Shown here one piece after another: positions 36,301 to 49,619 of a stretch of DNA of 64,000 nt. A program made the position numbers and the translations under genes. The first letter of the stretch is position 1, and every line of letters begins with the position of its first letter. Under the pieces are notes generated by a model. It was not told where the DNA came from. It searched no databases and saw only the letters and a list, made by a program, of their open reading frames with translations. This stretch comes from Struthio camelus (lineage: Eukaryota; Chordata; Aves; Struthioniformes; Struthionidae). The stretch spans positions 78,037,931-78,101,930 of the forward strand of contig NC_090982.1 in NCBI RefSeq assembly GCF_040807025.1, read 5' to 3'.

Positions 36301-37420
36301 CACCTTCGCTGGGAACATTTTTTACTGGTAGCTAATGGGAATTTTCTCTGATGCAACTTGTGCTGCTGCTTCTCATCCTGACCCTGGGCCCCTCCAAGTA
36401 GATCCTGGCTCTGGTTTCCCTCCAAACCCACATCAGGCAATTGCTGACAGCAAGGACAGCCCCTTCGCTTTCCCCTTCCCTTCTCCATGCTGCCTAAACC
36501 CACTGCTCTCAGCATCCTATATGCCACCTATCAAGGCTGAAGCAGGCTGGTTAACGGACCTTGCCGCAGGAGGTGCTGGCCCAGTGATGATCCATCTTCT
36601 CCAGGAGAAACAGGCTCTGAGTGTAGGTTGACAGTGCAGGTTTGCAGCAGGAGCGTGGGTCTTCGCTCCCTGCAGTGCCTGCATAGCCATGGAGCTGCTC
36701 TGCAGCAGTGCAGACAGAGCTCTTCTGCTCTTATGTCGAGAAACCTGTTTCCAGAAAAATCTGCAGTGCCTTTGGCTACTAGCCCATTTGCTGGGACACC
36801 TGGGAAGCATGCTGCCTTTTGCACATGGGCTCGTGGCCTCGGAGCAGAGCATGCAGGCTGGGTCCTCCCCTGCCGGTGTTGGCATAGAGGCACCTTGGAG
36901 CCGGAGAGGTCGGATGCCAGGCTCTGGATAAGCCCAGCACCCAGGCACTGGGGGAGGCAGGAGGAGCCAGCTGGCTCCTGCAACCGGGTCAGGGGGATCC
37001 AGGGCAGCAAGGCAAACTTCAAGGGCTGAGCAGTGTGGCAGGTTCCCCCCAGCAGAGAGAGGTACCTGGAGAGAGGGACTGAGGCAAGTTCTCCCCTTGA
37101 CCTCAGAAATGTTGATGAGCCATTGGGAATGTCTCAGAGATGTCTTGGAAGAAGGACTGGGAAATGTGCAGGATGAGACCCCAAATGTGCCTGCTCAGGG
37201 CTCTGGGGTGCTTTTTCATGGTGAGCAGACACCGGGGCAACCCTGGTTCTGGCCAGCAGGCTCTGTGCCCCGGGCCACCAGCAGTGGAGAGGGCAGGAGG
37301 GTGTTTACCTCTGGGCCAGAGAGCAGCTGGATGCAGGGAAGGCAGCTGGGACCTTCGGGAACTGCTCAAAGATCGAAATCCAGCCTCTGGCAAGCCTTGT
37401 TGCAACTTTCCAGCGCTCTT
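30360..37420. other. CCL21-CCL19 intergenic region, no recognised gene
   Basis: I see no supported exon. The stretch 31080-31440 is AT-rich and ends in a second AATAAA (31401) followed by a T-rich patch, so it could mark an extended or separate transcript. Open frames on both strands up to about 290 codons (for example on the minus strand at 33184-34062) match no protein family I know and are probably chance in GC-rich sequence. The interval is the natural place for shared chemokine enhancers, but no motif cluster stands out. Confidence 0.5.
32152..32182 (+). repeat. C15-A16 homopolymer junction
   Basis: Fifteen C followed directly by sixteen A, preceded by a shorter C-run at about 32143-32149. 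The tract is likely to vary in length and to be error-prone in sequencing. No gene lies beside it. Confidence 0.95.
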
Positions 37421-37425
37421 CAAAA

Positions 37426-37460
37426 GAAAGTGAAAGCCACAAACTGGATGGATAAATAGG
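37426..37460 (+). promoter_or_regulatory. CCL19 proximal promoter: ISRE-like element plus TATA box
   Basis: GAAAGTGAAA (37426-37435) fits the ISRE/IRF consensus. ATAAATA (37452-37458) lies within the same GGATAAATAGG 11-mer seen before CCL21. A shared GCAGCAGTG follows in both promoters (37468 here, 28047 there). The start codon is 121 bp after the TATA box. IRF and NF-kappaB control of CCL19 is known in mammals; I see a good IRF site but no clean kappaB site here. Confidence 0.7.
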
Positions 37461-37572
37461 CAGTGGAGCAGCAGTGTCAGAGCACAGGGAAGCTGCACAG
37501 AGCGCTCACCTCTCCTGCCCGGAGGACCGCAGCCAGCTCCCAGGCCATCCTCTGCCCAAAGTCGGCAGCGAA

Positions 37573-40316
37573 ATGCAGCACCCGCATCTTCTGTGCATCA
37601 GCCTCCTGGTGCTGGGACATGTCCTGGACGGTAAGAGGGAACCTCTCGGGTGCCTTGCTTGCAGAAGGGAATGGAACCAGCTTCTAGCCCCCTTTTGCTT
37701 TTCCAGCAGACATTTAGAGGGACCCACTGCTGGGAGTCTGTCACAGCCCTCCTGAGTCATCTGCTTGCATCCTATCCCAGAGGAACTCTGTGCTGCCTAA
37801 AGTCCAGGAAGGATCCTGCAGGGCATGAGGGGGGAGGGCTGGACTTGGGAAAGGCGGTGGAGCAATCCTGCCTCCCAGTGCCCTAGCCCAGTCTGTGCAG
37901 ACCAGACTGGGATGGTCTCAGCCCCTTTTCCCCCTGCGGGAGCAGGACTGCTGCAGGTCCAGCACCTCCGGCACACCAGGGGAAATGTGTTCCCCCTGGC
38001 AGTGGAAAGGAAGCTGTCTCTTTGGTGTGGGGTAGCCCCGGGACGAGCAAATAGCTCCCGGGTCTGCAATGCTGCAGGGAGTTATAGTCATCCCAGGGCA
38101 TTGCCAGCCCTGCTGGGCATTAACAGTAAATAGAGCATTTGCTTGGAGGATGGCTGGGCTCCCCTACCCCGCCACGAAGCGCAGATAGTTGTGTCCCTCA
38201 GCTATAACGGGACTGATCAGTGTGGGGTGGGCTAGTAATGGGGTGATTGCAAAAGCAGGCATATAGCAAATATAGACAAAGACATTCCCAGCCCCTTGGG
38301 GACAGATGTCTTCAGTATCTGTATCACAGCGCCCCGGAGCCAGGCGAATGCTTTCGTCCTGCCCTGCCCAGCTGGCAGGCACTGGCTCCGGGGTTGCAGG
38401 AGGGAGCTACGTGTGCAGGAGGGGCGCCCTCCTCCAGCCTGTTCTTTTTCACTTTCTTTGCTTTCGGTCGGAAGGAGGCAAAGGGCTCCCAGCGCCAGGG
38501 AGTGGGTCCAATAAAACTTGAGCGTGCATTTGCGATCAGGGCTGTGCGCAAGGGCACGGCTCGCTGTGGCAGTGGAAGCACGGAGCTCTGCACTGAGCTA
38601 GCAGGGACACCATCCCACTCAGCTCCACGTGGGGCATGGTTCAGATGGACTCCTTCAGATGGAGCCCACCTGCTTAGACAACAGCAATATTCCCCAGCCA
38701 GAAATCACTCTTGCTTTTCATACTCCAGCCCAATTTGTTGCTTCTGAGCTCAGCCTGGCTGAGCACAAAGAACTCACTCCACAAGTGCTAGTCCCAAGGG
38801 GACCAGGGTGTAGGGAGCTCAGATTGGCAGGATCACCTGGGGGTGGTGAAGCTGCTGCTGCCCACAGGGAACAACCTCAGCCCACATGTTGCATTCCTCC
38901 CCCAGTGTCTAGTGGGAACAATGTCGTGGACTGCTGCCTGCGGACGAGTCAGAATCGCATCCCCCAGCGGATAGTGCAGGACTACCGGATACAGCTGGTG
39001 CAGGACGGCTGTGTCATCCCTGCCACAGTGTAAGACACCCAGGCTGGCCATGCGGCAGGGAGGCGCTCTGCAAGGAGGGAGGCAGAGCAGGGTGGAGGGA
39101 GGGTAAGAAGAGAGATGGGGCTGAATTTGGAGACAGGGGAATGGGAAGAGAAGGGAAGACCCTGGAGATCAGAGGCCCAAACAGAGTAGGAGAGACCTGC
39201 TGAGAGGGGAACACCTGAGAAAAAAGACAGGGAAGAAACTCATCTCAAGTCAGGGCAGAGGAGGGCAGTGCTTTACCCTGTGTCCTGTGCCAGAGCAGTG
39301 GTGGAGGCAACGGGTGAGAGCTCTGGCCATGCTGGAGAATCCCCAGGGTTTCTCGCTCAGGTCTTTTTTTTCCCGTGGACCTGGCAGGTTCATTACCATG
39401 AAGGGCAAGCGCCTCTGTGCTCCCCTGCAAGCCCCATGGGTGATTCACCTCCGAGAGAAGGTGGACGCCAACTCCGCCAGGAAGGTAAGGACTAGCCCTC
39501 AGCCTGCCTTGGCTCAGCTCTGTGGCCAAGCATTGGGGTAGCCCACGGGCAGGTTTAACCAGTCACCAGATAGCATTTTCCCAGTCTGACTGGGGTGCTG
39601 GTCAGAGCCGGGGAGGCTGTTACAGCATACCATGGATAGGCATGGATAATTGGTCTCAGTTTCCATCCCTCCTCCCTCAAACTGGGATCGGTGTGCGTCC
39701 TCTGCAATCCCTCTTCCACCCCAAATAAATCCAGCCCTGGCACTACTGTATGCAATAACTACCTTCTGCCAGGCTGGGAAAGGCCACTGCTTCCAGGGCC
39801 TCCCTGGGCTGAGATGCAACACATACGTCTTCACAGGGGCAAGGGGAAAGTTTGCAATGAGTTTGGTGGGTGCTTTGCAAGTCCTCGTAGGCATGTCCAT
39901 GACCCTGGCGGTGGGCAGCCCCTGCCAGGTCCCAGGTTGCCTCCTTGCCTCAGAGATGTGGTGCTGCAGTGATTTGGGAAGGATGAAGAAAGCAGCCCTT
40001 ACCTTTTCAGCTGCGCCTCTCTGCATCTCTTTTGGAGAGTTTGGTTTCCCACAGCAGTGCCAACCCTTGGCGGCCCAGGACATTTGGATGCCAAAAGAGG
40101 CTTGCGGCCCTGTGCAAGGATGCCCAGGATGAGGCTGCGGTGCTTTTGTAAGCAGATGCACACAGCTGTCCCTCCACTTTGCCACCGTGGCTTGGCCAGG
40201 GGAGGAAATCCCCAGTGACTGCCCAGACCCCAGGGAAGGGACTCCTGCCCCTGAGGCATCACGCTCACCCACTGCTGTATTTTTCATTTCCTCAGGCCAA
40301 ATCTCAAGGCATATAG
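37573..40316 (+). CDS. CCL19-like CC chemokine (CCR7 ligand), 99 aa
   Basis: Coding exons are 37573-37630, 38906-39029, 39388-39484 and 40296-40316, with GT-AG introns in phases 1, 2 and 0. The product has a short signal peptide (about residues 1-20), the DCCL motif with C29-C30, then C55 and C71, and the CC-chemokine core with 'RIVQDYRIQLVQDGC', 'VFITMKGKRLCAPLQAPWV' and a C-terminal helix beginning near 'LREKV'. Length and exon count match mammalian CCL19 (98 aa, four exons). It lacks the long basic tail of CCL21, as expected for the more soluble CCR7 ligand. The last exon codes for only six residues (AKSQGI). CCL19 is made by stromal and dendritic cells and guides CCR7-positive lymphocytes and dendritic cells in T-cell zones. 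The start fits a good signal peptide; no upstream in-frame ATG gives a better one. Confidence 0.96.
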
Positions 40317-41449
40317 GCTCTGAAGAAGGCTGTGGCTGGCCCCCATGCCTGTAGCTGGAGCTAGCTCCCAGCTGTGAATCTGAAGCTTGTGAAGCCTGCC
40401 TGCTTCCCTTCCCAGGCACAGGGTGCATGGTAGACCCTCCTCAGGACTTGTGCCAGTGTGCGGGGCTGTGCAGAGTCCTGCCTGCTCTCTCTTCTTTGCT
40501 CTGTCTCCAGCGTGATTGAGAAACCTGCATCAGGCTGAGTGGGGAGCTGCTGGACTGAGTGCTGAGCTCCCCAGCAAGGAGAAACCCCATGAGTGAAGCG
40601 GGGCTGGCGGCACGTGGGTTACGGCCAAGTTTTGGGGTTTTACCTCTGCCACATTCAGGAACTTGCTGGAAGCTGGTTAGTGGATTTTTCTGTGCGATGA
40701 GTTTGAGGGGGTCTCAGCCTTCCCTTTGGAGCAGCAGCCACGGTCTCCAGCACAGGCCCGTTCCCTTTTCTTTCCATCCGTATCCCTGGGCCTGAGCTCT
40801 TCTGTGGCCTAGGAGGAGTTGGCAGGATGGAACAGTGCAGGGATGGAGGGGAGGGATGGGGATGTCCCTCACCAGCCGTGCACGGTGCCTGTCCCTCACT
40901 GAGTGTGACCTGGACCTCCTCAGAGCACAGCAGGGCTGATGCGGTTCCTCTTTCGAGCCCCGACATCCCTACAGTTTTTCCTTTCCTGACCTTTCTTGCA
41001 CGGGTTGAATTGGAGCCGGTAACAGCAGTGCCAGCATCCGTGGCGGCCTGGCAAAAATGCGCCAGGTTTGCCCAGCCCTGCCATCAATGGGTGTCTGCAG
41101 CGTGACCCTGGCATCTGCTGCAGCACCCATGGCCTCGCCTGCTTGAGGGAAACGAGTGATGAGCACCAGCATGATGCTGACTGCCTGGGGCAGCGGTGTG
41201 GAAATAGGCCAGTTTTCAACGCTTCACACCCCCTTCCCAACACGGCTGCCTGGCGATGCCGCCCCCCCAGCCCCTGCTCTCTGCGGGGACATTGCCACCA
41301 CGTCTGCCCCGAGCGCCTGCCTGGGCAGAGACGCCTGAACAGCGTTTGCACCACACTCAGGTGTTTGCTGCTGGATCTGTTTGAGGCAACAATTACGGGT
41401 GTAACTTGCTTCCTCTCTCTCTCTCTGTTATTTTGCAGTGGTTTTGTTA

Positions 41450-41455
41450 AATAAA
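41450..41455 (+). terminator. AATAAA polyadenylation signal, probable CCL19 end
   Basis: The first canonical AATAAA after the CCL19 stop lies about 1.1 kb downstream, preceded by a CT-rich run and followed by an A-rich stretch. That would give a 3' UTR of about 1.1 kb. An alternative AATAAA occurs at 42423. Confidence 0.5.
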
Positions 41456-44400
41456 AAAAGAAAAAAAAATTAGACAGTTGGCCTGCCTCATATTTGGGTC
41501 CCAAATCCAGCCATGAGCATGGGAGTGAAGCACTGCCTTGCAGGGCTTGCTTGCAGTCAGTGCTCCCTGCTACACCACGCAGGCAAGGAGGCTGAGCCGT
41601 GCACCGGGAAAGGAAAAGAGACTTTCAAAGGGGTGAAGGGCACTTTTTGCAGGAGCTGGGCTTCAGGTCTTTTCTGGGAGTCCCTCAAAACCATGGTCGG
41701 GCTTCCACCCTGCTCTGGGCCAGCAGATAAGGTTGCCTGAGCTGGCCCCTGGGAGGCTGTGTTACACAGTGGAGATGGGATGAGGAGGAAAGTGTGGGAG
41801 TACTGCACCATGCAGGCCAAACCACTACAATCCCCTTGTGCGGCTGCCAGGTCAGCGGTCCCCAGCTGGCAGGCGGCAGAGCTTGCGGTGTGGGCTGCTG
41901 TCGGGAGTGTGGGCAGACAGCTTGGGTCACGCAGGCGCGGGAGTGCTCTGACGGGTCGTGGACAGCAGGGACGGGGAAAGAGCGCAGATGCCAAACAGTA
42001 GCACCTGCTGCAGAACTAAAGGAACAGGAGGTTTGCCTTTGCGTCAAAGGCAAGCTGAGGCACACCTTGACTCAGATCTTCTGATTCCCCTGGTGGTTCA
42101 GTGCTGGCTATAGGTTGGGGTGCCAGGGACAGGAAAGAGATTTTGGGGAAATGGAGGCTGCTACAGACCCCAGTGCCCCTGCTTCTGGACCTACCCGAGG
42201 ACAAGGCATAGAGGGCAACCACAGGCTCCTGCCCCATGTCACTGGTGAGCTGGGAGTCCCTGGCCGTTTTGCCCCTGCACCCTGGCTCTCCTGGGTTTGT
42301 GCCCTGGGACTGTGGATAACGATGTCTCTCAAGACAAGTCAGTCTGCCCTGGGACCTGCTGTCCCAAAGTGGCATTGCGTCGTCCTGGAAACCTCCCTCT
42401 CATTCAGGCCATGCAAAGTTTGAATAAAACTGCTTTGCTGTATGAAAGCATCAGCCAAACGAGTGCAAGTAGCGTTAGGCACAGCCAGCAGACACCACTG
42501 CTTGCCACCATTGCACACCATGCTCTTGCTGCCAAAGGCTGTGGTGTCAAACAAGACTGTTCATGCAGTTAAATCATTAGCGCTACCCCGGCATGGTTTT
42601 GTTCCCAGCCAGCTGGCATTGCCCAGTACTGAGCTGGGCATAGTCTGGAAGTGAGAGGCCCCAGGACCATTCCTGAGAGGCAGGAGGGATGCGATCCTCT
42701 TGCTTGGAGGATGGGGAAGTTTCATGTTACCGATGTGGACTGATCTGTGCCAGCTGGCCCGGGAGGCAGGAATAGTCCAGGGCAGGTACGGATGCAGCCT
42801 GCTCTGTTCGACTGGCTGTGGCTTGGTCACCGTCCCCTTTGAAGTACAAAGCACCTTTGTGGTGAACAGGAGACCCGCTCAGAAAGAGCTGGGGTTTATA
42901 GCAGCTGGCCTGTAAACAGGACTTCCCTCTGCAGGGGCCAGGGCAGGGCAGCACAGGGCAGGGCAAAGTGTGAGATGGGCTTCCAGCTGGGCTGGATGCT
43001 TTGCGGGGCTTTAGTGCTTTGAGAGGGCATTTGTATCTCCTGGGGTTCCCCTGCCCATGGCTATGTGTAGTGGGTGGATGCTGGGATCATGACCGCCACG
43101 GCTGCTGGACAGAGGCACAGCACCTTGCAGTGAACAAGCGTCCCCAGGCAAAGGAGCCTACAAGGCCACTGATTTGTCCTGAGGATGGTGCCCACGGTGG
43201 TGCAGAAGCTGGGCTGTCCAACCCAGGGGAGGCCCTTTTTCTCTCCTGGTCTGCTGGCTCCCTTGGTTTGGTGGCAGGGGTTTTGGTTCCCATTGTGTTC
43301 CCCCTGCCGGGCCCGCCTCTCTGGTATCTGAGCACGTGCAATGCCCTGGGACCTGCTGTCTCTTGCTTTCCCAGAGCCTTTGCATCAGCTCTGTCCCAGA
43401 TCATTAGCTTTACTGACAGCTCCAGAAACCCAATCCTGAGGAGGAGGAGGAAGAGGAAGATGGCTGGTAGGGGAAGAGAGGCCAAGACAAACAGCAGGAG
43501 TGGGAAAGGAGAATGGCTGGTGCTTGTTTTGGCAGGAGCCTTCCTGCTGCTCGCTCGATGACCCAGTGAGGGATCATGCTTGGGGAGGAGGAGGATGCTT
43601 GGGCTGAGCTGCTGCAGCTGGTGCCCAGGGTCCCAGAGCAGGACAGAGGCGGCAGGAGGAGACTGCGGCAGCCAGTCTGAGAAAGATCAGGTTCATCCTC
43701 GGCTGGAGGCTACTCTGGCAAAGAGCATGGTGCTCTGGGGCCTGGCCCAGCTCCTTGTGAAGCTGAGGGAGAAGGGGCTTGCAGCAACCTCCTTGACACT
43801 GGAGGCAGGTTCCCCTATTTCCATCAGGATTTGCAGGGCTGTTTGGCCAAGTTCCCTGTAAGAGTGTGGCTGCAAAGCCTGTGGATCTCAGCTCTTTTGG
43901 GCCAGTAAAGGTGTCCATCTCAGCAATGCAGCCGTACATCACAAATCCCTGCTACATCACAAATCTTGTCTTTTCTGTTGCTAAGGACTGTGGTGACCTG
44001 GGCCCCAGCTCTGCTAGCAGGCTGCCCTGACCCTTGGGTGATGGACCAACTGTCAAGGACAGGAGGAGACTCTATCCTATCGAGCAGAGCCCTCTGGTCC
44101 AGCTCAGCCAGGGCTAAAGAAGATATGTGGCCTGGCTGGGTGTTCCTCCTCCAGCCCTGCAGCAGCTGACCCCACTGCAGAGCCTGTCTCTTGGAAATCT
44201 GCCAAAAAACAGCATGGCTCTGTACTAAGTAAACTGCAGACTGAGTTCTTCTTGTAAAAAAACCCTCTTTGGAGGGAAGCAGCCACTTTCCTTGAAGAAA
44301 GTGGCAAATCACTGCTGTGTCAAAAACCTTGGGTCCCAGCCAAGAGCAAGTCTCAGTAGACATCTTCCAAGTCCTCCTGTTTCTTTCTCTCTCCCACCAT

Positions 44401-47400
44401 GTTTGTCCCATTCATTTTTTAACATCACCCCACTCGCAGGATTCAGTGTGGCAGGATCAGGATCCATTGCAGTACGATGGTGACATGCCCTCAGAAGATC
44501 CAGGGTTATGTTGCATGGATCAGTTTGAGGTATTCTGGAGCATGGATCAAATCACACACAGTCTTTTATCCATGTCTGGGACCCTTATTTCTCATGTCAT
44601 GGACTAAGATATTGTAACCAAAAAGCTTTCCAGAGGAGCTAACAAAACAACCGCTTGCCTGCTGACTGTGCAAGGCCACAAAAGAGAAGCAAGGCTGCAT
44701 CTATGAAAGCAAAGTAAACATGCTCTGGGTTGTTCTCTGACCCCCCAGGTCTCACAGCTGGGATCAGGAGAGCCCTCCTGACTCTCCCATGTGTGGTGAA
44801 AGCTGTGTCGGGTGCTTCCCAGGCTGTATTCACATGACACAGCAGGCACCATCTACCCAGCTGAAGTCTTAGGGTCCACCCTAGTGGCATTCCCAGCTAG
44901 GAGGTAGGAGAAAAGGTAGTGTTTGGTCCATAGCAAAGGCACCCCATGTTGCAAAATTTGCTTCTGGAGTGACTGGAGAGCTCTGATCCAACCATCTTCT
45001 GCTGCTGAGCTGTTCTGTTGTCTACCTGGAGCTGGACAGTGTTGACCCCTCTGATAAGGAGCTGCAAGGCACAGTGGTGTAGGAGCGTGGAGGAACTTCC
45101 TCCCCACCCTCTGGCTAGCACAGCTCCCAGCACCCGCAGTCAGTACCAACCCATGTGGTAATAACTGACCACAGCAAATCTGCGAGAAGAGAAAAGTCCC
45201 TACCTCCTCTTTGGACGGAGGGCCCAGCCAGGCCTGAAGCAGAAGAGGCTTGTCCCTGTGCCAAACTGCACCCTCCCCTGAATGCAGCTGAATGTGAGGT
45301 GAGCAGCATCGGCAGCGTGCTAAAGACTCCCGTGGCCCTCACAAGACCTCTCCACATTGCTCGCTGGTGCACAGGTATCTGCAGAAGCTGCGAATGTGTC
45401 CCCAAGCACGTTTGCCCATGGCAGTGCTGGTTGTTACCCGCACTGGTGCTTTTCTCTGCTTGGTGCCATGGCAAGGGGCTGCTCTCCATGGGCACAGCTC
45501 CCTTGGCATGAGCACTGAACCTGGCTGGCAGGTTCCATGTTGGCACAGGAGAGCAGAGGGCCCAGGCAAATCCATCCATTTTATGGGCAGACGACTGCAC
45601 CAGGGAGCCTGTAGGGCAGGATGGCTGCTCCTGGGCAGGGAGGGAGCATCCCATGGCCAGCTGGAGCTGAGGACCCCAAAGCACTGCATGAGCTGCTCCC
45701 TGTGCACCCAGCCCTGTCCTGCTGATGACCCAGCTTACGATCCGGCTCTCATCGCCCACCAACAGTGGTGGCTGGCAATACCTCACTCACCTGCTCAGAA
45801 ATGCTGGGCCTGGGACTTCCCACTCCCTTCCTGGATCTGTGGAGAACCCATCCCAGACCACAGCTTTTAGTTTTGTTCCTCAGCTTTTTGGTTTCACTCT
45901 GCCCTTCAGTGTCTGAATGTTTGGTCAGACCCTTCCAAACAAAGAAATAACCCAAACGAAGCAGGGAGGTGGGTTTCCCATGATTAAGGCCTATCCCCAT
46001 CCATGTGTTGCACATAGGACTTGGGGTTATCACCACAGTCTCCTTCACAGGGGTTAGGCTTTCCTGAGGCTGGGAAGATGCAGGTAGAGCCTGGCCTGTA
46101 GGAGAAGGGATGTGGGGGGATTGGGGTGCTTGAGAGCTGGTCTGAATTCCCTCAAAGGCTGATTCCAGAAGCTGGCTCGTGCTTGGGGAGTGCAGTGTAA
46201 AGCAGTGCAAGAGCGTTTACCAGAGGGCAGGAGCAGCAGCAGAGCCTTGCCAGGCCTCCTGACAGGGGAAGGGCCAAGATTCCTCCTCTTCTCCCATGCA
46301 ACGGGAAGCGCCCTGGAGACCTCTCCCGCACTGGTGTGATCTGGCTACCTGGTTGCTGATCCCCGGGACTGGAGCAGGGGATCGAAGTGCTTTTCCTGAC
46401 CCAACCTCAAAGTGTGGTTCAGGTCCCTGGAGCCAAACTGAACCTAGAAGTTGCCTGATATAGGCATATCTTGCACCGATGTAGGGCTCAGTTCTGTGCA
46501 TTTACAAGGAGCTGGTACTCCAGCTCATTGAAGTGTAGGCTCAGCCATGAGCCATGTGCATTATTGCCTGGGACAGGCCCCGATTCCATAGCTCAGATTG
46601 CCCTTTGGAAGGGAGGTGGGGAACCGAGCTTGGTCATCCTTTCTATTCTCAGATGTACTCATCTTGCTACACACAGTAGCAGTAACACCTGAAGATTAAA
46701 GAGAAAACCAAGAGGACAAACAAATAAGAGACTTGTCCTGCTGCCAGGAATCTCCCTGGAAAGTACCTTCCCCATTAACCATCCCTCCCCATAAACCAGC
46801 AGGCAGTGATGGCAGGCTCAGTGACATTTGTTGTGCTGTTCCCCACCTTTCCCTCCTGATGTTGTGCTTAGCCCAGCTGGGCCGTAGGTGAGCTTATCTG
46901 GAATTTGCGTGCTGAACTATAAATCAGCACAGGCGTTTGAGAGTTCCTGACAAGCTTGGATTGCTCTTGTTTCACCTGGCCATGGGATGTGGGGAATAAA
47001 TCATGCTGCACCTCAGTAGCTGTTCCTGAGTCTGCTCTTTGCCCAAGGCAAGACACTCTGGCCTGAAAATGAAAAAGGCATGGGCCCTGTTTGCTCTACC
47101 TCCAACCTGGGTTCACTAAGAGCTCGTAAATCAGTGGTAGTCGCAATGTGGTTGGGACTGTTGGCTGTATGCATGTGTCACTGTCCTGGATCAAGCCATG
47201 AGCCCAGAGGAGCGTTTCCTCATGCCTCAAGCCCTGGGCCATTGCAGGACCTGTCCTCAGGATAGGTTTGGGCCAGGGAAAGGGAGATATAGAGGCTGGG
47301 AACTTAGCTGGGGCCATCTGGGATTCAAAAGCCTGGGTTTGCCCCAGGAACTCTCCTTTCACTTGCAAGCTCACTTGCTCCTTGGGGCTGGGAAGACATG

Positions 47401-49619
47401 AGTGTGGCCTCCCTGACAGCCATCTCTGACATGTAAGGCCAGGAATTCTTTGGAATTACCTCCAGCCTATACACTTTAAAGGCTTGCCTTAAGGTTGCTC
47501 CATTTCAGCTGCAGAAGGTCTGCTGGGATAAGCCCCACTTCTGCCAGAGGGTTGCTAGCTGTAAGACACACTCAGAAGGTCTTCCTGGGATCTTTGTTCA
47601 GCTCTAGCTAGTGCAAAGGTCTAATTCTGGGGTCTTCTGTCCCGCTATCTGCTGAACCCTGTGGTGCCCAGTTTCTGCCTTTCTTGCCAGTATTTGGGAA
47701 GTGAGATCATGTGGGTCCTCTGTGAGCTGAGGAGGCTCTGCTCCAGGACACCTCCCCGTCCTCCTCGTGTGGGTTGTCTCCATCAAAGGTAGAGCAGGGG
47801 GAGGCAGGTGGCTCAGGGGAGACCAGGGGAGCCCATAAGTGGGACTGGAGCCCTCCCTGCCCCTCACGAATGAGGGTGGGATGTGGGGTGGTTCTGGCTT
47901 TTGCTGAAAGAGCCTTTCTGCAAAGACTATCTGTGACATAGGGTCCGGGGATAAAAAGGAGTCTTCTGGTGAGTCTAGTGATGTCGGTTTGCCACTGGTC
48001 CACTCTGCCCCAGGCTTTGCCTGTGTGGTGGCCGTTTTGTGACTGACCAGAGAGATTTTAGTCCCTAGGCAGCTGTGTTGTCTCAGTGCAGATTTGTAGC
48101 AAGACTAAAGGTGCAGTACGGCTGCTTGGCTTGGGAGGCTTACCCTCCGCAGCCTTCAGTCTGCCTCCTCCACCAAACACTTCTTGCTCTTCTCTGTTTT
48201 CCCACAGAAGGCAAGATTTCCTGCTTGCAGACATTTTGCCTGGGAAAACCCCTCTTATGCTAGGCTGTGCACTGACTGTCCCCACATTGCTAGCAACTTT
48301 GTTTATGTACACATTCATTAATCTTGTTTAAACTATCGAGACATCAGTTTCCACTGTCTCTGGGGAGATGATGCTCCAGAGAGGGAGGATTTGCTATTGG
48401 GAGTCTTCTGAGCTTCTGAGGTGGTCTTTGGCAAGGAACTCAAGCATTTTCCTTGAAAGACCCTGCAACTTGCAGTTTCCCACCACCACCTTTTATTCAT
48501 TTGATGTGGCTTTTGGAAAGGCACTGGTCAGTATTTACAGTGATGGATGACAGCCACTGCATTGCAAAGAACAAAAGCAGAAGTGTCCCAGATACGCTAC
48601 AGCTACAGATTCACCCTCTTCTCAGTGCTTGGTTTCATTTCCCGGCTGCTGCGCAATTCTCCAGCATCTGCCTCTCCCCCCACCAAGGCCAGCTACCTCC
48701 AGGGAATTCCCAATGTTGGAGGCTGCAGAGCTGCCGGGTTTCGTTGCCATTTCTCACTTGGGGTAGGGATGATCTGCCCTGTTTGGGTTGCATTGCCCCA
48801 TATCTCAGCACAGACACTAGGAGCCATAGATATTTTAAAGCACGATGGCGGATGGTTGGAGGGAAACTCTCCCCACCTTGGCCTGGTTTCAAGCTAGACT
48901 AATAATTAGCCCTACTGATAGGAAATCAAATGCAAGTCATTTGTGGCAAAAATGAGCATCTCCTGGCATGCTGTGGGATCAGAGTTAAAAACTGTGCTAG
49001 TGTGGACCGAAGCAAATAATCACCATAAAAAGCCAGTGAGTCAGCCTTGTACCAAGAAGCACTCAGATCTGCAGCGTGACCTGGAAGCAGTTACAGTGGT
49101 GACAGGAGAAATGGGAACAGCATTGCAGCTATTGGGATGTGGAAGAGGGGGTACAAGTCCTGTAGCCTGCTGTCGGTGTCCCCTTCCCTCATTCAGGGAC
49201 CACTGTTTTGGTTTACCTCTGAGCTGTGTTCAGCGAGGATCCTGGGTGCCACTCATGAGTGATCCTGTGTTGCAGGAGTTTTGAAATCCACTCTTGATGG
49301 GAGAGGTGGTCCTGGAGAAGAGCAGGGGATGGCACATCTGGGCTTTGGAAAGGTGTGACCTCACTTAGGAGGGCTGCAGTGGAGAAGAGGTCTGGACACA
49401 CCAGCCTCCAAGCATGGACTGAAGGAGCTTCGGTTTACCCTGGAGGCAAGAAGCTTCCAGTAACAGATAAGATGCTCTCCAAAGCAATAGAAGGCTGCTA
49501 CGAAGCGGAAGTGCAGGAACTATTTTCTGAGTTTACTTTCGGTAGGACATGAAATCACAGGAGACCTTGGGGGCATACATTATGGGGAAATTCCATCTAT
49601 CCAGAAGAGGCAGCTGGAG

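Noticed and set aside
43001-43561. Plus-strand open frame of 186 codons with a hydrophobic C-terminal end
   Set aside because: The hydrophobic stretch and basic run look chance-like, with no family resemblance and no promoter or polyadenylation context.
45115-45786. Minus-strand open frame of 223 codons
   Set aside because: No motif, no splice partner and no start context worth noting; it probably occurs by chance.
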